Shown here: positions 1-8,816 of the stretch, in pieces
Numbering within the stretch: the first letter of the stretch is position 1
How the letters are laid out: each line of letters opens with the position of its first letter
NCBI RefSeq assembly: GCF_004344915.1
Contig: NZ_SKFG01000003.1
Coordinates: 62,001-126,000, forward strand
Origin: Paenibacillus albiflavus
GTDB lineage: Bacteria; Bacillota; Bacilli; Paenibacillales; NBRC-103111
Direction: 5' to 3'
Length of the DNA stretch: 64,000 nucleotides
Translations under genes and position numbers: made by a program
The notes under the pieces: model-generated
Told to the model about the DNA's origin: nothing
The model's input: only the letters and a program-made list of their open reading frames with translations
The model's database searches: none

Positions 1-549
1 TTCAAAATACATATCTCGTACCCCGTTATATAGATATTCAATCAAAAAATGATCCAAAAGGTTTATCAAAACCATCGGATCATTCCTAAGTTCTTGTGAT
101 TTATTTAAATCAAGTATTCTTCTTGCTAACGCAATTTCAAGTGGAACATCTAAATAAATTACAATATCAATAAGATCTTTAATCTCTTCTCTTTCTCTCC
201 CAAACGGCTCTTCTAGAAGTATGATCTTCCCCGGATTAATTGTTCTAATAGACTCCCGATCTAAATGTTCTTTGGCCCAGCCATTACTAATCGGGGCTAT
301 AACACTTCGTCCCTGTACTAATGCTTTTAAATGCTCTCTAAGAATTGGCGTTTTAATTACATTGGGATTGGCGCCATCTTGAATCCAATCTTTAATATTA
401 ACTGGAAAGTCACTTCTGGATACATAATCATCAAAAAACAAACAAATGACACTTGGTCCTAAGATCTTACTTAGCTCGTAAATAATAGTACTCTTACCTA
501 CTCCAGAATATCCACTAATTCCAACAACCAAAGGTTTCAAATTAATCAT
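1..549 (-). CDS. P-loop nucleoside/uridine-kinase-like protein, 3' end outside window
   Basis: Translated from the ATG at 549 to the left edge, the product starts MINLKPLVVGISGYSGVGKS. This is a Walker A (P-loop) at residues 10-18 typical of small kinases of the uridine kinase/AAA_18 type. A FFDDY stretch about 25 residues later fits the first acidic site of such kinases, and LIDIVIYLDVPLEIALARR near residue 135 resembles the lid region. The related cassette at 13648-14184 has the same plan. The substrate cannot be told from sequence. The gene runs off the window, so its stop is not seen. Confidence 0.75.
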   Translation of the reverse strand, partial: MINLKPLVVGISGYSGVGKSTIIYELSKILGPSVICLFFDDYVSRSDFPVNIKDWIQDGANPNVIKTPILREHLKALVQGRSVIAPISNGWAKEHLDRESIRTINPGKIILLEEPFGREREEIKDLIDIVIYLDVPLEIALARRILDLNKSQELRNDPMVLINLLDHFLIEYLYNGVRDMYFE

Positions 550-568
550 CTCCTAAAGAAAAATAAAT

Positions 569-599
569 GAAGGGAATTCCAATTAACGGAATCCCCTTC
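569..599 (-). terminator. Probable rho-independent terminator
   Basis: GAAGGGAATTCC (569-580) is the inverted partner of GGAATCCCCTTC (588-599), with a 7-base loop. On the minus strand the stem is followed by a T-rich stretch (ATTTATTTTTC). It would end transcription of the gene at 648-1100 before the kinase gene. Confidence 0.6.
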
Positions 600-647
600 A
601 CCTTTGTCATTATAATATCATGGTTTTAATGATTTTCAAGAGTTTTA

Positions 648-1100
648 TTATTTATTAATCCCTCTCATTCCACCATATTTGTTATGTATTTGTTGTAACT
701 GTTCTATGGTCTCTATTAAATAGCTCTGATTAGTTTCAAAACAAAATATTAATTCATTGTCTTTATCAAATCTTTCTTTATATCGTCCTTTAACTTCAAG
801 CTTTCCAAGTTTTATAAATTCCAAACTAATTTCTAAATTTGTTTCATAAGTAATATATTGAAGAATTCCACTACAATTCTTATATGCTTTTAATAATCCT
901 TCATAAAATAAAGATATTTCACCCGTTGTGTACCAAAGTTCACCCGTTGTATAATAATTTCCACTCGTAATTTCGACAATCCATCTAACATCATAACCAC
1001 CAAATGGACTCGTAGTATCTGGAAAACCATACACTTCATTTAAACTAACTTTGATCTGCTCTTTTTCTTCTCCTTTGATTAAAAAATAATCCAACACCAT
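648..1100 (-). CDS. Hypothetical protein, immunity-protein-like
   Basis: 150 residues, soluble, no signal peptide. The alternating pattern (DVRWIVEITSGNYY, then LEISLEFIKLGKLEVKGRY, then ELIFCFETNQSYL) is mostly beta strands. It recalls the WapI/DUF6228-type immunity proteins of Bacilli that neutralise contact-dependent toxins, but I cannot name the family firmly. No full repeat separates it from the kinase gene on its left, so the two may share a cassette. Confidence 0.6.
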   Translation of the reverse strand: MVLDYFLIKGEEKEQIKVSLNEVYGFPDTTSPFGGYDVRWIVEITSGNYYTTGELWYTTGEISLFYEGLLKAYKNCSGILQYITYETNLEISLEFIKLGKLEVKGRYKERFDKDNELIFCFETNQSYLIETIEQLQQIHNKYGGMRGINK

Positions 1101-1150
1101 TCACCAACATTCTTTTTTGTTCTTGCGCACAAAAGGCGTAGCCAGTATTT

Positions 1151-1822
1151 CTATTCATCAACCTTCAACCCACCATTACTGAAAATATAAAATTGTGGTT
1201 CATTTGGTTTTGAATAAACCTCAAATTTATTATTTTTTTGATTGAATGAAATGGCTTGAGCATCTAAAGATTCGTTAACATTCGCAATGTATATTTGGTC
1301 ATCAATTAACTTATAAATACAGGTTTCAGGAATAGTTCCAATGGTTGATACAATTTCTTTGCTATTATCATGATCTAAATCAATCTCTATAATGTTGCCG
1401 TCTATACTAACAATTGGGGAAACAGAATCTTCCTTTACTTCTACATATAATGTTCTTGCGTAATTTGCACCTAGAATTCCTGAGAACGTAATTAACTTCT
1501 TTCCAAAAACGTCCGTTTCTGAAATAGAGAGTAATTCCTCTGGTGTAGAGGTCATTGAAACTGGACCTATCGAATAAAGTTTATTATTGATGAAAATACC
1601 AGCATAAATTTCACTATCTGAATTCAATTGAAATAACATTGCTTTGCATTCACTAAATGATTCAAATTTAATTAATTCATAATCAGAATCAATTACTTGA
1701 AGTTCGACAGAATTTATATAGGGTTTAAAATCAAGATTAACTATCGCTGATTCTTTACGATGCTTATCACTACAAGCTGCTATGATTAAAACGAATATAA
1801 ATATATAAATTACTTTCTTCAT
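1151..1822 (-). CDS. Putative lipoprotein of unknown function
   Basis: 223 residues. The N-terminus has two lysines, a hydrophobic stretch (VIYIFIFVLII) and a lipobox-like AAC at about residues 15-17, so the protein is predicted to be anchored outside the membrane by a lipidated cysteine. The rest is a beta-rich extracytoplasmic domain with no motif I recognise. Only about 50 bases, with no full repeat, separate its stop from the gene at 648-1100. Confidence 0.65.
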   Translation of the reverse strand: MKKVIYIFIFVLIIAACSDKHRKESAIVNLDFKPYINSVELQVIDSDYELIKFESFSECKAMLFQLNSDSEIYAGIFINNKLYSIGPVSMTSTPEELLSISETDVFGKKLITFSGILGANYARTLYVEVKEDSVSPIVSIDGNIIEIDLDHDNSKEIVSTIGTIPETCIYKLIDDQIYIANVNESLDAQAISFNQKNNKFEVYSKPNEPQFYIFSNGGLKVDE

Positions 1823-1860
1823 GCATCTGCTCCCTTATCTCTGTAATTCGGGATTTCACA

Positions 1861-1990
1861 TAACAATTCTTGGATCCACGAAATAACCCCGCTTAGATAG
1901 CTCTTATCTTTGGCCGGGTTATTTGTTGTCTGAGCTTTTTCGTTTACATATATCCCATCCCACATAAGGCCTCTAACGATTATTAAATCG
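1861..1990 (-). repeat. attC-like site, degenerate
   Basis: Starts TAACAATTCTTGGATCCACG. It keeps the inner arm CCCCGCTTAGATAGCTCTTATC..GGCCGGG and the GTTGTCTGAGC segment. The closing arm and GTTAT box are worn (only ATTATTAAAT remains). Confidence 0.6.
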
Positions 1991-2029
1991 TATCCCATTC
2001 ATAAATCTGCATTTATCTTCATTTGATAA

Positions 2030-2794
2030 TCATTTAACAGGTGTTCGGACATTCCAGCCATCATTATTAAATCCTCCTGACTTTTGGATCACATGGTTGA
2101 AAAGTCTTCCGTATATCTGCAGTTTGATATCTCGTTCCGACGCTTCGATAGCCATTAAAAACATTTTAGAAAACTCCTTATCAGGGAAAAGAGCCTTCAT
2201 GTATTTAGATAAATAAAAAGGATCTGAAAGATAACGAGTTATTTGATAGAAAGGAATTTGCTCGATATTTAAGAGAGTACAATACCCCTGAAATAACCCT
2301 AATAATGATTCGTGATATACAAAATCAAAATCCATTCTTTGGTTGTCATAACAATCCAACAAGTTATCAAATGCATCCCATAAACCATATTTTTTTAATT
2401 CTTTCAGTGATGATTCGAGATCATCATACTTTTTAGCTTTCCAATCAAAAGCTTCTTTCTTTAATTGATTTATTATTCCTTGTTTATCAAAGACCACTCT
2501 GCCGGTAATGAATTGAACCATCGACATCGTACTGTGATCATCAAAATCTTTAGCAAAATATCTTCTGATTTGTCTCGGAGGATTAACAAAATACTCTATT
2601 AAAAATCTATCTACATAACGGTTTCCACGTTCCCTCCAATTAACTTCATCTGATAAGATGATATGTAAGTCGATATCAGAACGGTCTGTTGGAAGTCCCG
2701 TTACATAACTGCCGCATACCATCGCACCTATAACTTCATCTCTACTCTTCCAATTAACAAGGAATTCGTTAACTGCATCTTCCCATGACTTCAT
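2030..2794 (-). CDS. Nucleotidyltransferase-domain protein
   Basis: About 254 residues from the ATG at 2794, which has GAGGGA eight bases upstream; a second ATG at 2809 lies five codons earlier without a site. The N-terminus carries GAMVCGSYVTGLPTDRSDIDLHIIL, the Pol-beta nucleotidyltransferase signature (GSx10-12DxD). The long helical C-terminus resembles that of aminoglycoside-type adenylyltransferases. It probably transfers a nucleotide to a small molecule such as an antibiotic; the substrate is unknown. Confidence 0.8.
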   Translation of the reverse strand: MKSWEDAVNEFLVNWKSRDEVIGAMVCGSYVTGLPTDRSDIDLHIILSDEVNWRERGNRYVDRFLIEYFVNPPRQIRRYFAKDFDDHSTMSMVQFITGRVVFDKQGIINQLKKEAFDWKAKKYDDLESSLKELKKYGLWDAFDNLLDCYDNQRMDFDFVYHESLLGLFQGYCTLLNIEQIPFYQITRYLSDPFYLSKYMKALFPDKEFSKMFLMAIEASERDIKLQIYGRLFNHVIQKSGGFNNDGWNVRTPVK

Positions 2795-2846
2795 TGAGTA
2801 TTCCCTCACTTATTATTTATCAGTGGTTTCGGAGAAGGTCTTTTTC

Positions 2847-3575
2847 TTAACGTGAAGCTGTCATATATGAATTATATAAATTAGAGCATTGGTCAAGGCA
2901 CTCCCAATATAAACATCTAACTTCTTCAATAGGGCATAATTTCAAGTAATATTCATTATTTAAAATATTAATAATAGGCAACATTTCTTTTGACGCCTTT
3001 AAACTGACATTCCATTCCGGCTGATACTTCTTTATCAATGCCTCTTCCAGTTCAATAATTTGCTTTTCATCATGCAAATCTAAAATATATAATTTAGCTT
3101 TACCCATATTTTCGGTAACTAGATTATTTAAATGACAATTTGTTGATTGCCCATCAATATAGCAATTCTTTGGATAAATCTTTCCGTAACCTTGATTAAT
3201 TCGCTTTCCAAAAGTATCACGGCATCTACCAATATAATTTATTTCATTATCAATGCAATTTATATAGATGCCTTTACTATTCTGAGCTAATTTGTCTGTG
3301 ATATAGAAGGTTGAGTAAATTTTATCTCCGTTCTTATTCAAAAACTCTTTATAAAAGAGATCACCCGCTTCTTTTAACTTTGCCAGATAAGTTCCTAAAC
3401 CAATATCAAGAAAATTAGAGTATTTATTTTCAATAATGATTTTGAATTTACTGTATCTTCGGTGCGTAAGGGTTTTGTTATTCTTACTTGAATAAACATC
3501 TGAGTAGATAGAAAAATTAAACTCAATTACAATCTCACGAAATGAGTACTCTTGATTATTTACATTCAACTTCAT
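2847..3575 (-). CDS. GIY-YIG nuclease-like protein
   Basis: 242 residues. GIYINCIDNEINYIGRC (near residue 105) matches the GIY..YIG signature of the GIY-YIG nuclease fold, and KRINQGYGK further on could hold the conserved arginine. The N-terminal 90 residues are unique. DNA cleavage is the family activity; no partner restriction or homing system is visible. No attC lies between it and the nucleotidyltransferase at 2030-2794, with 50 bases between. Confidence 0.6.
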   Translation of the reverse strand: MKLNVNNQEYSFREIVIEFNFSIYSDVYSSKNNKTLTHRRYSKFKIIIENKYSNFLDIGLGTYLAKLKEAGDLFYKEFLNKNGDKIYSTFYITDKLAQNSKGIYINCIDNEINYIGRCRDTFGKRINQGYGKIYPKNCYIDGQSTNCHLNNLVTENMGKAKLYILDLHDEKQIIELEEALIKKYQPEWNVSLKASKEMLPIINILNNEYYLKLCPIEEVRCLYWECLDQCSNLYNSYMTASR

Positions 3576-3614
3576 AGACTTGAACTCCTAAAAAAGTCAC
3601 TACGTCCCTTTCAG

Positions 3615-3668
3615 ATAACGACTCTTGTATTCATTAACCCGAAGTGCAGGCAACTGCGAGTGGTGTTA
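3615..3668 (-). repeat. attC-like site, minimal (54 bp)
   Basis: TAACGACTCTTGTATTCATTAACCC then AAGTGCAGGC and GTGGTGTTATAAG. The outer boxes survive but almost the whole interior of the usual repeat is missing. Confidence 0.6.
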
Positions 3669-4178
3669 TAAGATATTGGCGCCTTCTTCAAGTTTACCGC
3701 TATCACCTATTAATATCTCTTTAATCAATATTCTTTGCTTAATTGGCAAACCATCTGGCCACTTATCAATATCACAATAATATATTTCAGATATTTCTGA
3801 ACTAGGTTTAAATGTTCCATCGGTAATTCTGCCTGTAAAAATTAATTCTACTCGATTTGGTCTATCTCCATATAATGCCCTTGCCAGACCTGTAATTTGT
3901 ACTTTAAGTCCTGTTTCCTCATTTATCTCTCTCTCTAATCCATCCTCTGGCTTTTCTAATTCCATCCATCCGCCCGGAATACCCCACGGCTGCTTTCGGT
4001 ATTCATGTTTAAATAATAAAACTTGACCCTTTTCATTTGTTATTACCCCTAATACAGCAACTAAAAACTTATGTTGAGCCCGGTAAACAATCCAATTCTT
4101 TAATCCATTAAACGGCATGTTTTTATACAAGTACACAAGCCAGTCTCTTGGTATAAAACTAATTAGCTTTGAGAGCAT
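3666..4178 (-). CDS. Nudix hydrolase
   Basis: 171 codons from the ATG at 4178, which has GAGGTG just upstream. GGWMELEKPEDGLEREINEE with TG following is a full Nudix box (GX5EX7REUXEEXGU), the metal and diphosphate site. The C-terminal half is specific to this copy. Nudix enzymes cleave nucleoside diphosphates linked to X; the substrate is unpredictable. The stop overlaps the GTTAT end of its own attC. Confidence 0.9.
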   Translation of the reverse strand: MLSKLISFIPRDWLVYLYKNMPFNGLKNWIVYRAQHKFLVAVLGVITNEKGQVLLFKHEYRKQPWGIPGGWMELEKPEDGLEREINEETGLKVQITGLARALYGDRPNRVELIFTGRITDGTFKPSSEISEIYYCDIDKWPDGLPIKQRILIKEILIGDSGKLEEGANIL

Positions 4179-4223
4179 TGTGCACCTCATTCTGATTTGA
4201 AATTTATTCTTTGCACCAATCTT

Positions 4224-4312
4224 ATGACGTTGTTGTATTTACGAAGCCGAGAACCTTAAAGCCTCAAAAGGGCGGCCCACAGTGTGGTTAAGTTAATCAG
4301 GGCTGTCCGCCG
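4224..4312 (-). repeat. attC-like site, 5' arm half only
   Basis: TATGACGTTGTTGTATTTACGAAGCCGAGAACCTTAAAGCC matches the opening half and GGGCTGTCCGCC the middle. The closing arm and GTTAT box are absent; the VOC gene stop follows almost directly. Confidence 0.6.
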
Positions 4313-4319
4313 AGACAAG

Positions 4320-4679
4320 TTATTTATAAAACTGACAAAACATTAGTTGATTCCCGTCACAATCTTTAAAAGTAAAACCTGAGTGATCACTATATTCATG
4401 TAATGGTGATACTTCGACTCCTTTATCACATAAAACAGTGTATGTGTTTTGAATGTCATTTGTTGCAAAACTAAAGGTAGCACGTGCCACTCGGTCGTCA
4501 TCATTAGACTTAAATAAGTGCATCACATATTGTCTATCTATTGTTAGTTCAACAAAATCATTGAAATCATGATCTCCAAGACTAAAACCAAGAGTATCAG
4601 TATACCACTTACTAGCTACCTCTAAGTCCTTAACATAATACATAGCTCCTGAAATTGGTTTACTAATTAATGAACTCAT
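4320..4679 (-). CDS. VOC (glyoxalase/bleomycin-resistance) family protein
   Basis: 119 residues with the VOC pattern: SGAMYYVKDLEVASKWYTDTLGF at the start and SGFTFKDCDGNQLMFCQF at the end, where the final E/Q metal ligand normally sits. Here the position before LMF is Q rather than E. Family members isomerise or bind small molecules, including bleomycin and fosfomycin; the substrate is not evident. A GGGAGAAG ribosome site precedes the ATG. Confidence 0.85.
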   Translation of the reverse strand: MSSLISKPISGAMYYVKDLEVASKWYTDTLGFSLGDHDFNDFVELTIDRQYVMHLFKSNDDDRVARATFSFATNDIQNTYTVLCDKGVEVSPLHEYSDHSGFTFKDCDGNQLMFCQFYK

Positions 4680-4731
4680 ATAGATCTTCTCCCTTATTTT
4701 TTTATTTTAGTGGATTTTCATATAAGGTTTA

Positions 4732-4890
4732 TTACTTTTCTACGATCACTAAGGATATAGAAGCATTATTACCTCCGTCGCTCATTGCTCTTTGACTTAC
4801 TACTTTCCAGCCCTCAGATAATAAATTGTTTAGTTCTTCAAGATTGTTTTTCTTGTCTGTAAAAAAGTAAACAATAACTGCTTTTTGCAT
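4732..4890 (-). CDS. Small protein (52 aa) of DUF1737/DUF4177-like type
   Basis: ATG at 4890 with GGAGGT eight bases upstream, TAA at 4732. The sequence MQKAVIVYFFTDKKNNLEEL is followed by NNLLSEGWKVVSQRAMSD and a basic end. The LNNLLSEGWKVV core matches the small DUF1737/DUF4177 proteins found across bacteria, whose function is unknown. No repeat separates it from the VOC gene (52 bases on its left), so the two may share a cassette. Confidence 0.7.
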   Translation of the reverse strand: MQKAVIVYFFTDKKNNLEELNNLLSEGWKVVSQRAMSDGGNNASISLVIVEK

Positions 4891-4928
4891 AACCTTACCT
4901 CCATTACATTCGTTAAATTGGTGCTAAG

Positions 4929-5402
4929 CTATTTCATGATTTTCTCATAGAATACTATAGTCATCTTATCGTTAATTTGTTTTACTTCCCCTGTCTTTTG
5001 ATAGCCCAGTTTCTCATAGAGATAACAGTTGCCTTCCTCTTGTAGGATGGTGTCTAACTCCCAAATTCTCGCTTCGTTATATTTATCTTCGATAATTGAA
5101 AATACCTTTTGAGTAATACCTTTACCTTGGTACTCGGGTAAAATAAATACAGGGCTAACTCGATATTTATGATATTCTCTTTTCACAATCCTAATTGCTC
5201 CAACGAAAATGTCAGATATTTTTATTAGATAATAATCCGTAAATACTTGATTTATTCGATCTACTATTCGTTCCACAGGTTCACTAGCAGGACTCGTTTC
5301 ATAATCTTGGTATTTATCTAGCAATGGTAAAAATGCTTTTACTTGCATTTCGTGAATTATTGATGCTTCATTAATTCCGCATCTCATTAAAGAAATATCC
5401 AT
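4929..5402 (-). CDS. GNAT family N-acetyltransferase
   Basis: 157 residues. VSPVFILPEYQGKGITQKVF near residue 85 is the acetyl-CoA-binding motif A (Q/RxxGxG/A), and LYEKLGYQKTGE near residue 130 is motif B. A short GNAT of this type acetylates an amine on a small molecule or protein. It sits 16 bases from the next GNAT gene (5419-5976), so the two are probably co-transcribed; no attC lies between them. Confidence 0.9.
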   Translation of the reverse strand: MDISLMRCGINEASIIHEMQVKAFLPLLDKYQDYETSPASEPVERIVDRINQVFTDYYLIKISDIFVGAIRIVKREYHKYRVSPVFILPEYQGKGITQKVFSIIEDKYNEARIWELDTILQEEGNCYLYEKLGYQKTGEVKQINDKMTIVFYEKIMK

Positions 5403-5418
5403 TTTTTATTACCTCCAG

Positions 5419-5976
5419 TTATATCCACTCGACGTTATCTTTTTGTATTTGCTTTATTAGAATTACTCGCACTATCTCATCCCATATTGGTCCGCTTCTT
5501 ACTATTCTATATCCAAGCTTTTCATTAAGTTCTATTACGTGTTTATTCCTTTCTTCTGTATGTGTATATATTAAGTTCACATTATTTGTCTTTGCCAATT
5601 CCTCGAGTTTTAGTTTCAACTTCGTTGCAATGCCAGTTCGCCTATTCTCTGGGGCAACCCATAATTGAAATATTTCCACGAATCGTCCGTCTTCTTGAAA
5701 CAAACTTCGATCTAATTCATGAAATATGGTTTTCCAAGGAAATTTATAATCTCGGTTAACGATCGAGTACATGATTAATCCGATTCTCTTTCCAATTTTC
5801 TCGTCTTCAAAAATAAATGCCCCTCTATCTTGTTCAGTAACAAATTTCAATATTTTACTTGAGTGCTCTTTTAAATCTTCTTCCGTCATTGAAATATCTG
5901 ACGTAGTGACACCCTCATCTTTCAAATCAATTTGAATCAAAAAATCGAGATCTGTAGCTTCTGCTCTTCTGATCAT
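5419..5976 (-). CDS. GNAT family N-acetyltransferase
   Basis: 185 residues. VEIFQLWVAPENRRTGIATKL holds motif A (RRTGIA) and HVIELNEKLGYRIV is motif B. The opening MIRRAEATDLDFLIQIDLK is a typical GNAT beta1-alpha1 start. It forms a pair with the downstream GNAT at 4929-5402. Only 89 bases without a repeat lie between it and the Nudix gene at 6066. Confidence 0.9.
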   Translation of the reverse strand: MIRRAEATDLDFLIQIDLKDEGVTTSDISMTEEDLKEHSSKILKFVTEQDRGAFIFEDEKIGKRIGLIMYSIVNRDYKFPWKTIFHELDRSLFQEDGRFVEIFQLWVAPENRRTGIATKLKLKLEELAKTNNVNLIYTHTEERNKHVIELNEKLGYRIVRSGPIWDEIVRVILIKQIQKDNVEWI

Positions 5977-6065
5977 CTCTGCACCACCTGCATGTTCTTT
6001 ATCATTGGAAATATATATTTCAACTTTAATGTTTAAAAATATGTGCCGACTTCTTTAATATACTC

Positions 6066-6530
6066 TCAGGATTCCTTGTAGTACTCTAGTAATTTTTTAT
6101 CAATTTCATTTATATTATCTAATTCTTGAGTTTCATCCCAAAAAACTATCTGTTCTGCTTCATCATTTCTTATAAATTCATTTATTTGTTCTAATCTGCT
6201 ACTATAAAGTGCTCCATATTCCGTCTTACCATTATGTAAGTTAAATTTCATCAATCCATTAAATGTTAGAGTACTTGCTTTTTGATTTGTTTCTTCATAA
6301 AGTTCTCTTATTGCACAATCGCGACATGTTTCTCCATTCTCAATTATTCCGCCTGGTACTTCCCATTCCTTCCTCCATCGATTAAAGAGTAACAAATATT
6401 TATCTTTATACTTCGCAACAACTAATGAATGAGTCAATGGATAATCCAATTTAATTCTGAATATATCTTCTTCGGATATTTCCAAAAACTCTTCGAACAC
6501 ATCGCCTTTTTTGTTTATTATAATTGGCAT
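6066..6530 (-). CDS. Nudix hydrolase
   Basis: 155 codons from the ATG at 6530. GGIIENGETCRDCAIRELYE with ETN following is a complete Nudix box. SLVVAKYKDKYLLLFNRWRKEWEVPGG precedes it in the usual place. The upstream bases AAAGTAGGTTCAAGGATG are nearly the same as those before the unrelated gene at 41693-42244, suggesting a shared cassette leader. Confidence 0.9.
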   Translation of the reverse strand: MPIIINKKGDVFEEFLEISEEDIFRIKLDYPLTHSLVVAKYKDKYLLLFNRWRKEWEVPGGIIENGETCRDCAIRELYEETNQKASTLTFNGLMKFNLHNGKTEYGALYSSRLEQINEFIRNDEAEQIVFWDETQELDNINEIDKKLLEYYKES

Positions 6531-6567
6531 CCTTGAACCTACTTTCATTAAAATATTTCAGCACCTT

Positions 6568-6638
6568 CACAAACGTCTCTCGAAATCACGATGCCGAGAG
6601 ACTTAAGGTCACGAAGTGATCGGCCACTGCAGGTTTCA
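6568..6638 (-). repeat. attC-like fragment
   Basis: AAACGTCTCTCGAAATCACGATGCCGAGAGACTTAAGG is an opening half joined directly to the complete site at 6640-6782, a tandem of one and a half repeats with no gene between. Confidence 0.55.
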
Positions 6639-6639
6639 T

Positions 6640-6782
6640 CTAATGCTTTTTATTCACGATCACAACCCAGCCTTAGATAGTTCATATCTTAGTCAGTGTA
6701 GGGTTGTCCTCCTAGTCCGCTTCTCGAAAAACCGCTGGCGGACCAAGGGCGTCAGCCGTGCATCGTGATTACGTTGTTATGT
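6640..6782 (-). repeat. attC-like site
   Basis: Outer arms TATTCACGATC and ATCGTGATTA close on GTTGTTATG. The inner arm is ACCCAGCCTTAGATAGTTCATATC..; CCGCTGGCGGACC and GGGCGTCAGCC follow. Confidence 0.75.
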
Positions 6783-6791
6783 AAGTATTTT

Positions 6792-7286
6792 TCATCGAGA
6801 CACTGTAGAAAAGGTTTGAATTGGTCCTTCCCAATCATCTTCTCTGATATCTTTATACTTGTTATTCGTATATCTTGCTATTATCTTTCTCCAAAATGCT
6901 TGGGATGGTTTATTTGCTTCAATTTGAGCTACTTTCCAAAAGCCAGAAAACATATTAAATAACTCTTGTGAAACGTATTGTCCAACCTTTAAGTTTCTAT
7001 ACTTTTTCATAACAAAAAATTCAGCCATACTGTATATCGTTTGATTGTCTTCATTAAGTCCAAGTTCTCTTACAAAAGCAAAGCCAGCTAGATTTGCATT
7101 TACACGAATAAAGAATGGGTGTCTCCCCTCTTCTGTCCAATAATGATCCAGGAACTTATATTCATATAACCCATTTTTGTTTACATCCTCTGGATCATAC
7201 TCACTAAAATCATATTGATATAATTCAAGGAGATTCCTTAAAATTGATTTTTCTTCATATTCAACTCTTTGAATTGTAATAATCAC
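6792..7286 (-). CDS. GNAT family N-acetyltransferase
   Basis: About 164 residues from the GTG at 7286, which has AAAGGAG nine bases upstream; an ATG farther up (7325) has no ribosome site. FFVMKKYRNLKVGQYVSQELF is motif A in a variant form (RNLKVG in place of RxxGxG), and FWRKIIARYTNNKY is motif B. Such proteins are common antibiotic- or metabolite-acetylating cassettes; the substrate is unknown. Confidence 0.8.
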   Translation of the reverse strand: MIITIQRVEYEEKSILRNLLELYQYDFSEYDPEDVNKNGLYEYKFLDHYWTEEGRHPFFIRVNANLAGFAFVRELGLNEDNQTIYSMAEFFVMKKYRNLKVGQYVSQELFNMFSGFWKVAQIEANKPSQAFWRKIIARYTNNKYKDIREDDWEGPIQTFSTVSR

Positions 7287-7343
7287 TTGTTTTTTTCTCC
7301 TTTTGTAAAATGTGTTTTCTGCCAAAGTTCCGTACTCCTTAAA

Positions 7344-8789
7344 TTATCGCATATATGGTGTATAAAGGTTTACCTTTCGAAAATTAATCAATGCATCAAA
7401 TGTCTCATCTAAAATCATGTCAATATAAAAATTGTCCATGTTACGATCGTTAGGATTATCAAAATTATCAACAACAATGCTACCGATTAGAGGCATTCTC
7501 AACTCATTTTTAGAGATAAGTCGCCTTAATTGTTTATCTTGCTTAGCACGATCAAAATCCAAGAAATAAACATCCTCTGACAATTGCATAAATGAATTAA
7601 GAAATATGTTGTCACTACGAATTGCTAAAGTAGGCGGATTATTAACAGATATAATACTTGAGGCTGCTGCTAATACACCTTCATTAAAGGATGTTCCAAT
7701 TGCATAATAAGCATCGCCATAACTTTTCTTCAAACGTTCTCCTATAGTCACAAATTCTAGCATATTGCTATCGACACTAATTCCTCTATCTATTGCAGCT
7801 TTAACAAAAATGTCCCCTGCTGTTTTATTTTTTTTAGAGATATGACCATTATGCCCTGCAATAAGGATCGGTCCGTTCACTTGATTTAATATCCAATCTA
7901 CTTTTTCTTTCATTGCAGCATCGCGATTATTCATCCCTGACATAAAGTGTAAGTAACCATTACCTTCTTTATAATCTTGTAGCAAAAAATCATTTATCAT
8001 CGAATAGTTGACATATATAGACCGCGCATTCTGCATGGCGACCTCATACGATTGTTTGCTAGACTTGGAAATAAGATGATCCGCATTCATATTCATTTTG
8101 TGTATCAATTGTTCAATAAGACGAACATCCTTTTGTACCAGTGAACTCCATTGTTGTTGATCCTGTATATAATCAGTTGCAGCCAATGCTCTATCTCTAT
8201 CTGGGAGAATTACATCACCGACTAATCGACCATGTAATGCAAACAAGTCAACGCCACTAACCTGTATGCTGCTGAACTCTTTGTATAGATCACTATCCAC
8301 ATGTTGCAAATACTTACCAAGTGAAGGTAATATTAGGTATGTATTCTGAACATCCATGCCCCAATATTGCAACTGTTCTTCACTAGATGCGGATCGATTA
8401 TATTCACGCATCCAATTGAATAACGCAGCCATCTCTTGCGTATGGTAGAGGGGAAACCAATCCTTCCACGCATCTTGCAACTCTATGTCCTCGCCAGAAA
8501 TATATCGATTCATTAGTTCAGAATTAGAAAAATCCTCTTCCAATATAAATGTGCGAACTCCATACTTTTCAACAAGTACCTTAACTACATCAAGCCGTAC
8601 GGATTGAAATTCGGCATTGTTATGAGATGCTTCGCCTAAAGCAATAATTTGAACACCCTTAGGTATCGTCAATTGATTTACGGGTACAGCATATTTCTCT
8701 AGTTCATTTGTTAGTTCATTAGGTTGACTAGAGCAAGCAGTAAGTAGTATCGATATAACAGCCATCAATGCTAAAATAAAACGCCTCAT
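7344..8789 (-). CDS. Erythromycin esterase family lipoprotein
   Basis: 481 residues from the ATG at 8789 with GGAGGT upstream. The start MRRFILALMAVISILLTACS is a lipoprotein signal with lipobox LTAC, so the enzyme is predicted on the outer face of the membrane. ALGEASHNNAEFQSVR, FILEEDFSNSELMNRYI and QYWGMDVQ are the conserved boxes of the erythromycin esterase superfamily, including the active-site histidine (SHNN) and glutamates. Characterised Ere enzymes open the macrolactone ring, but many homologues of this type have no shown macrolide activity. No attC lies between it and its neighbours. Confidence 0.85.
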   Translation of the reverse strand: MRRFILALMAVISILLTACSSQPNELTNELEKYAVPVNQLTIPKGVQIIALGEASHNNAEFQSVRLDVVKVLVEKYGVRTFILEEDFSNSELMNRYISGEDIELQDAWKDWFPLYHTQEMAALFNWMREYNRSASSEEQLQYWGMDVQNTYLILPSLGKYLQHVDSDLYKEFSSIQVSGVDLFALHGRLVGDVILPDRDRALAATDYIQDQQQWSSLVQKDVRLIEQLIHKMNMNADHLISKSSKQSYEVAMQNARSIYVNYSMINDFLLQDYKEGNGYLHFMSGMNNRDAAMKEKVDWILNQVNGPILIAGHNGHISKKNKTAGDIFVKAAIDRGISVDSNMLEFVTIGERLKKSYGDAYYAIGTSFNEGVLAAASSIISVNNPPTLAIRSDNIFLNSFMQLSEDVYFLDFDRAKQDKQLRRLISKNELRMPLIGSIVVDNFDNPNDRNMDNFYIDMILDETFDALINFRKVNLYTPYMR

Positions 8790-8816
8790 TGCTATATATA
8801 CCTCCTTCATCATGCT

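Noticed and set aside
5562-5759. Open + strand frame inside the GNAT gene
   Set aside because: It lies wholly within a clear GNAT gene on the other strand and has no ribosome site or family motif; the same holds for most + strand frames across the array.
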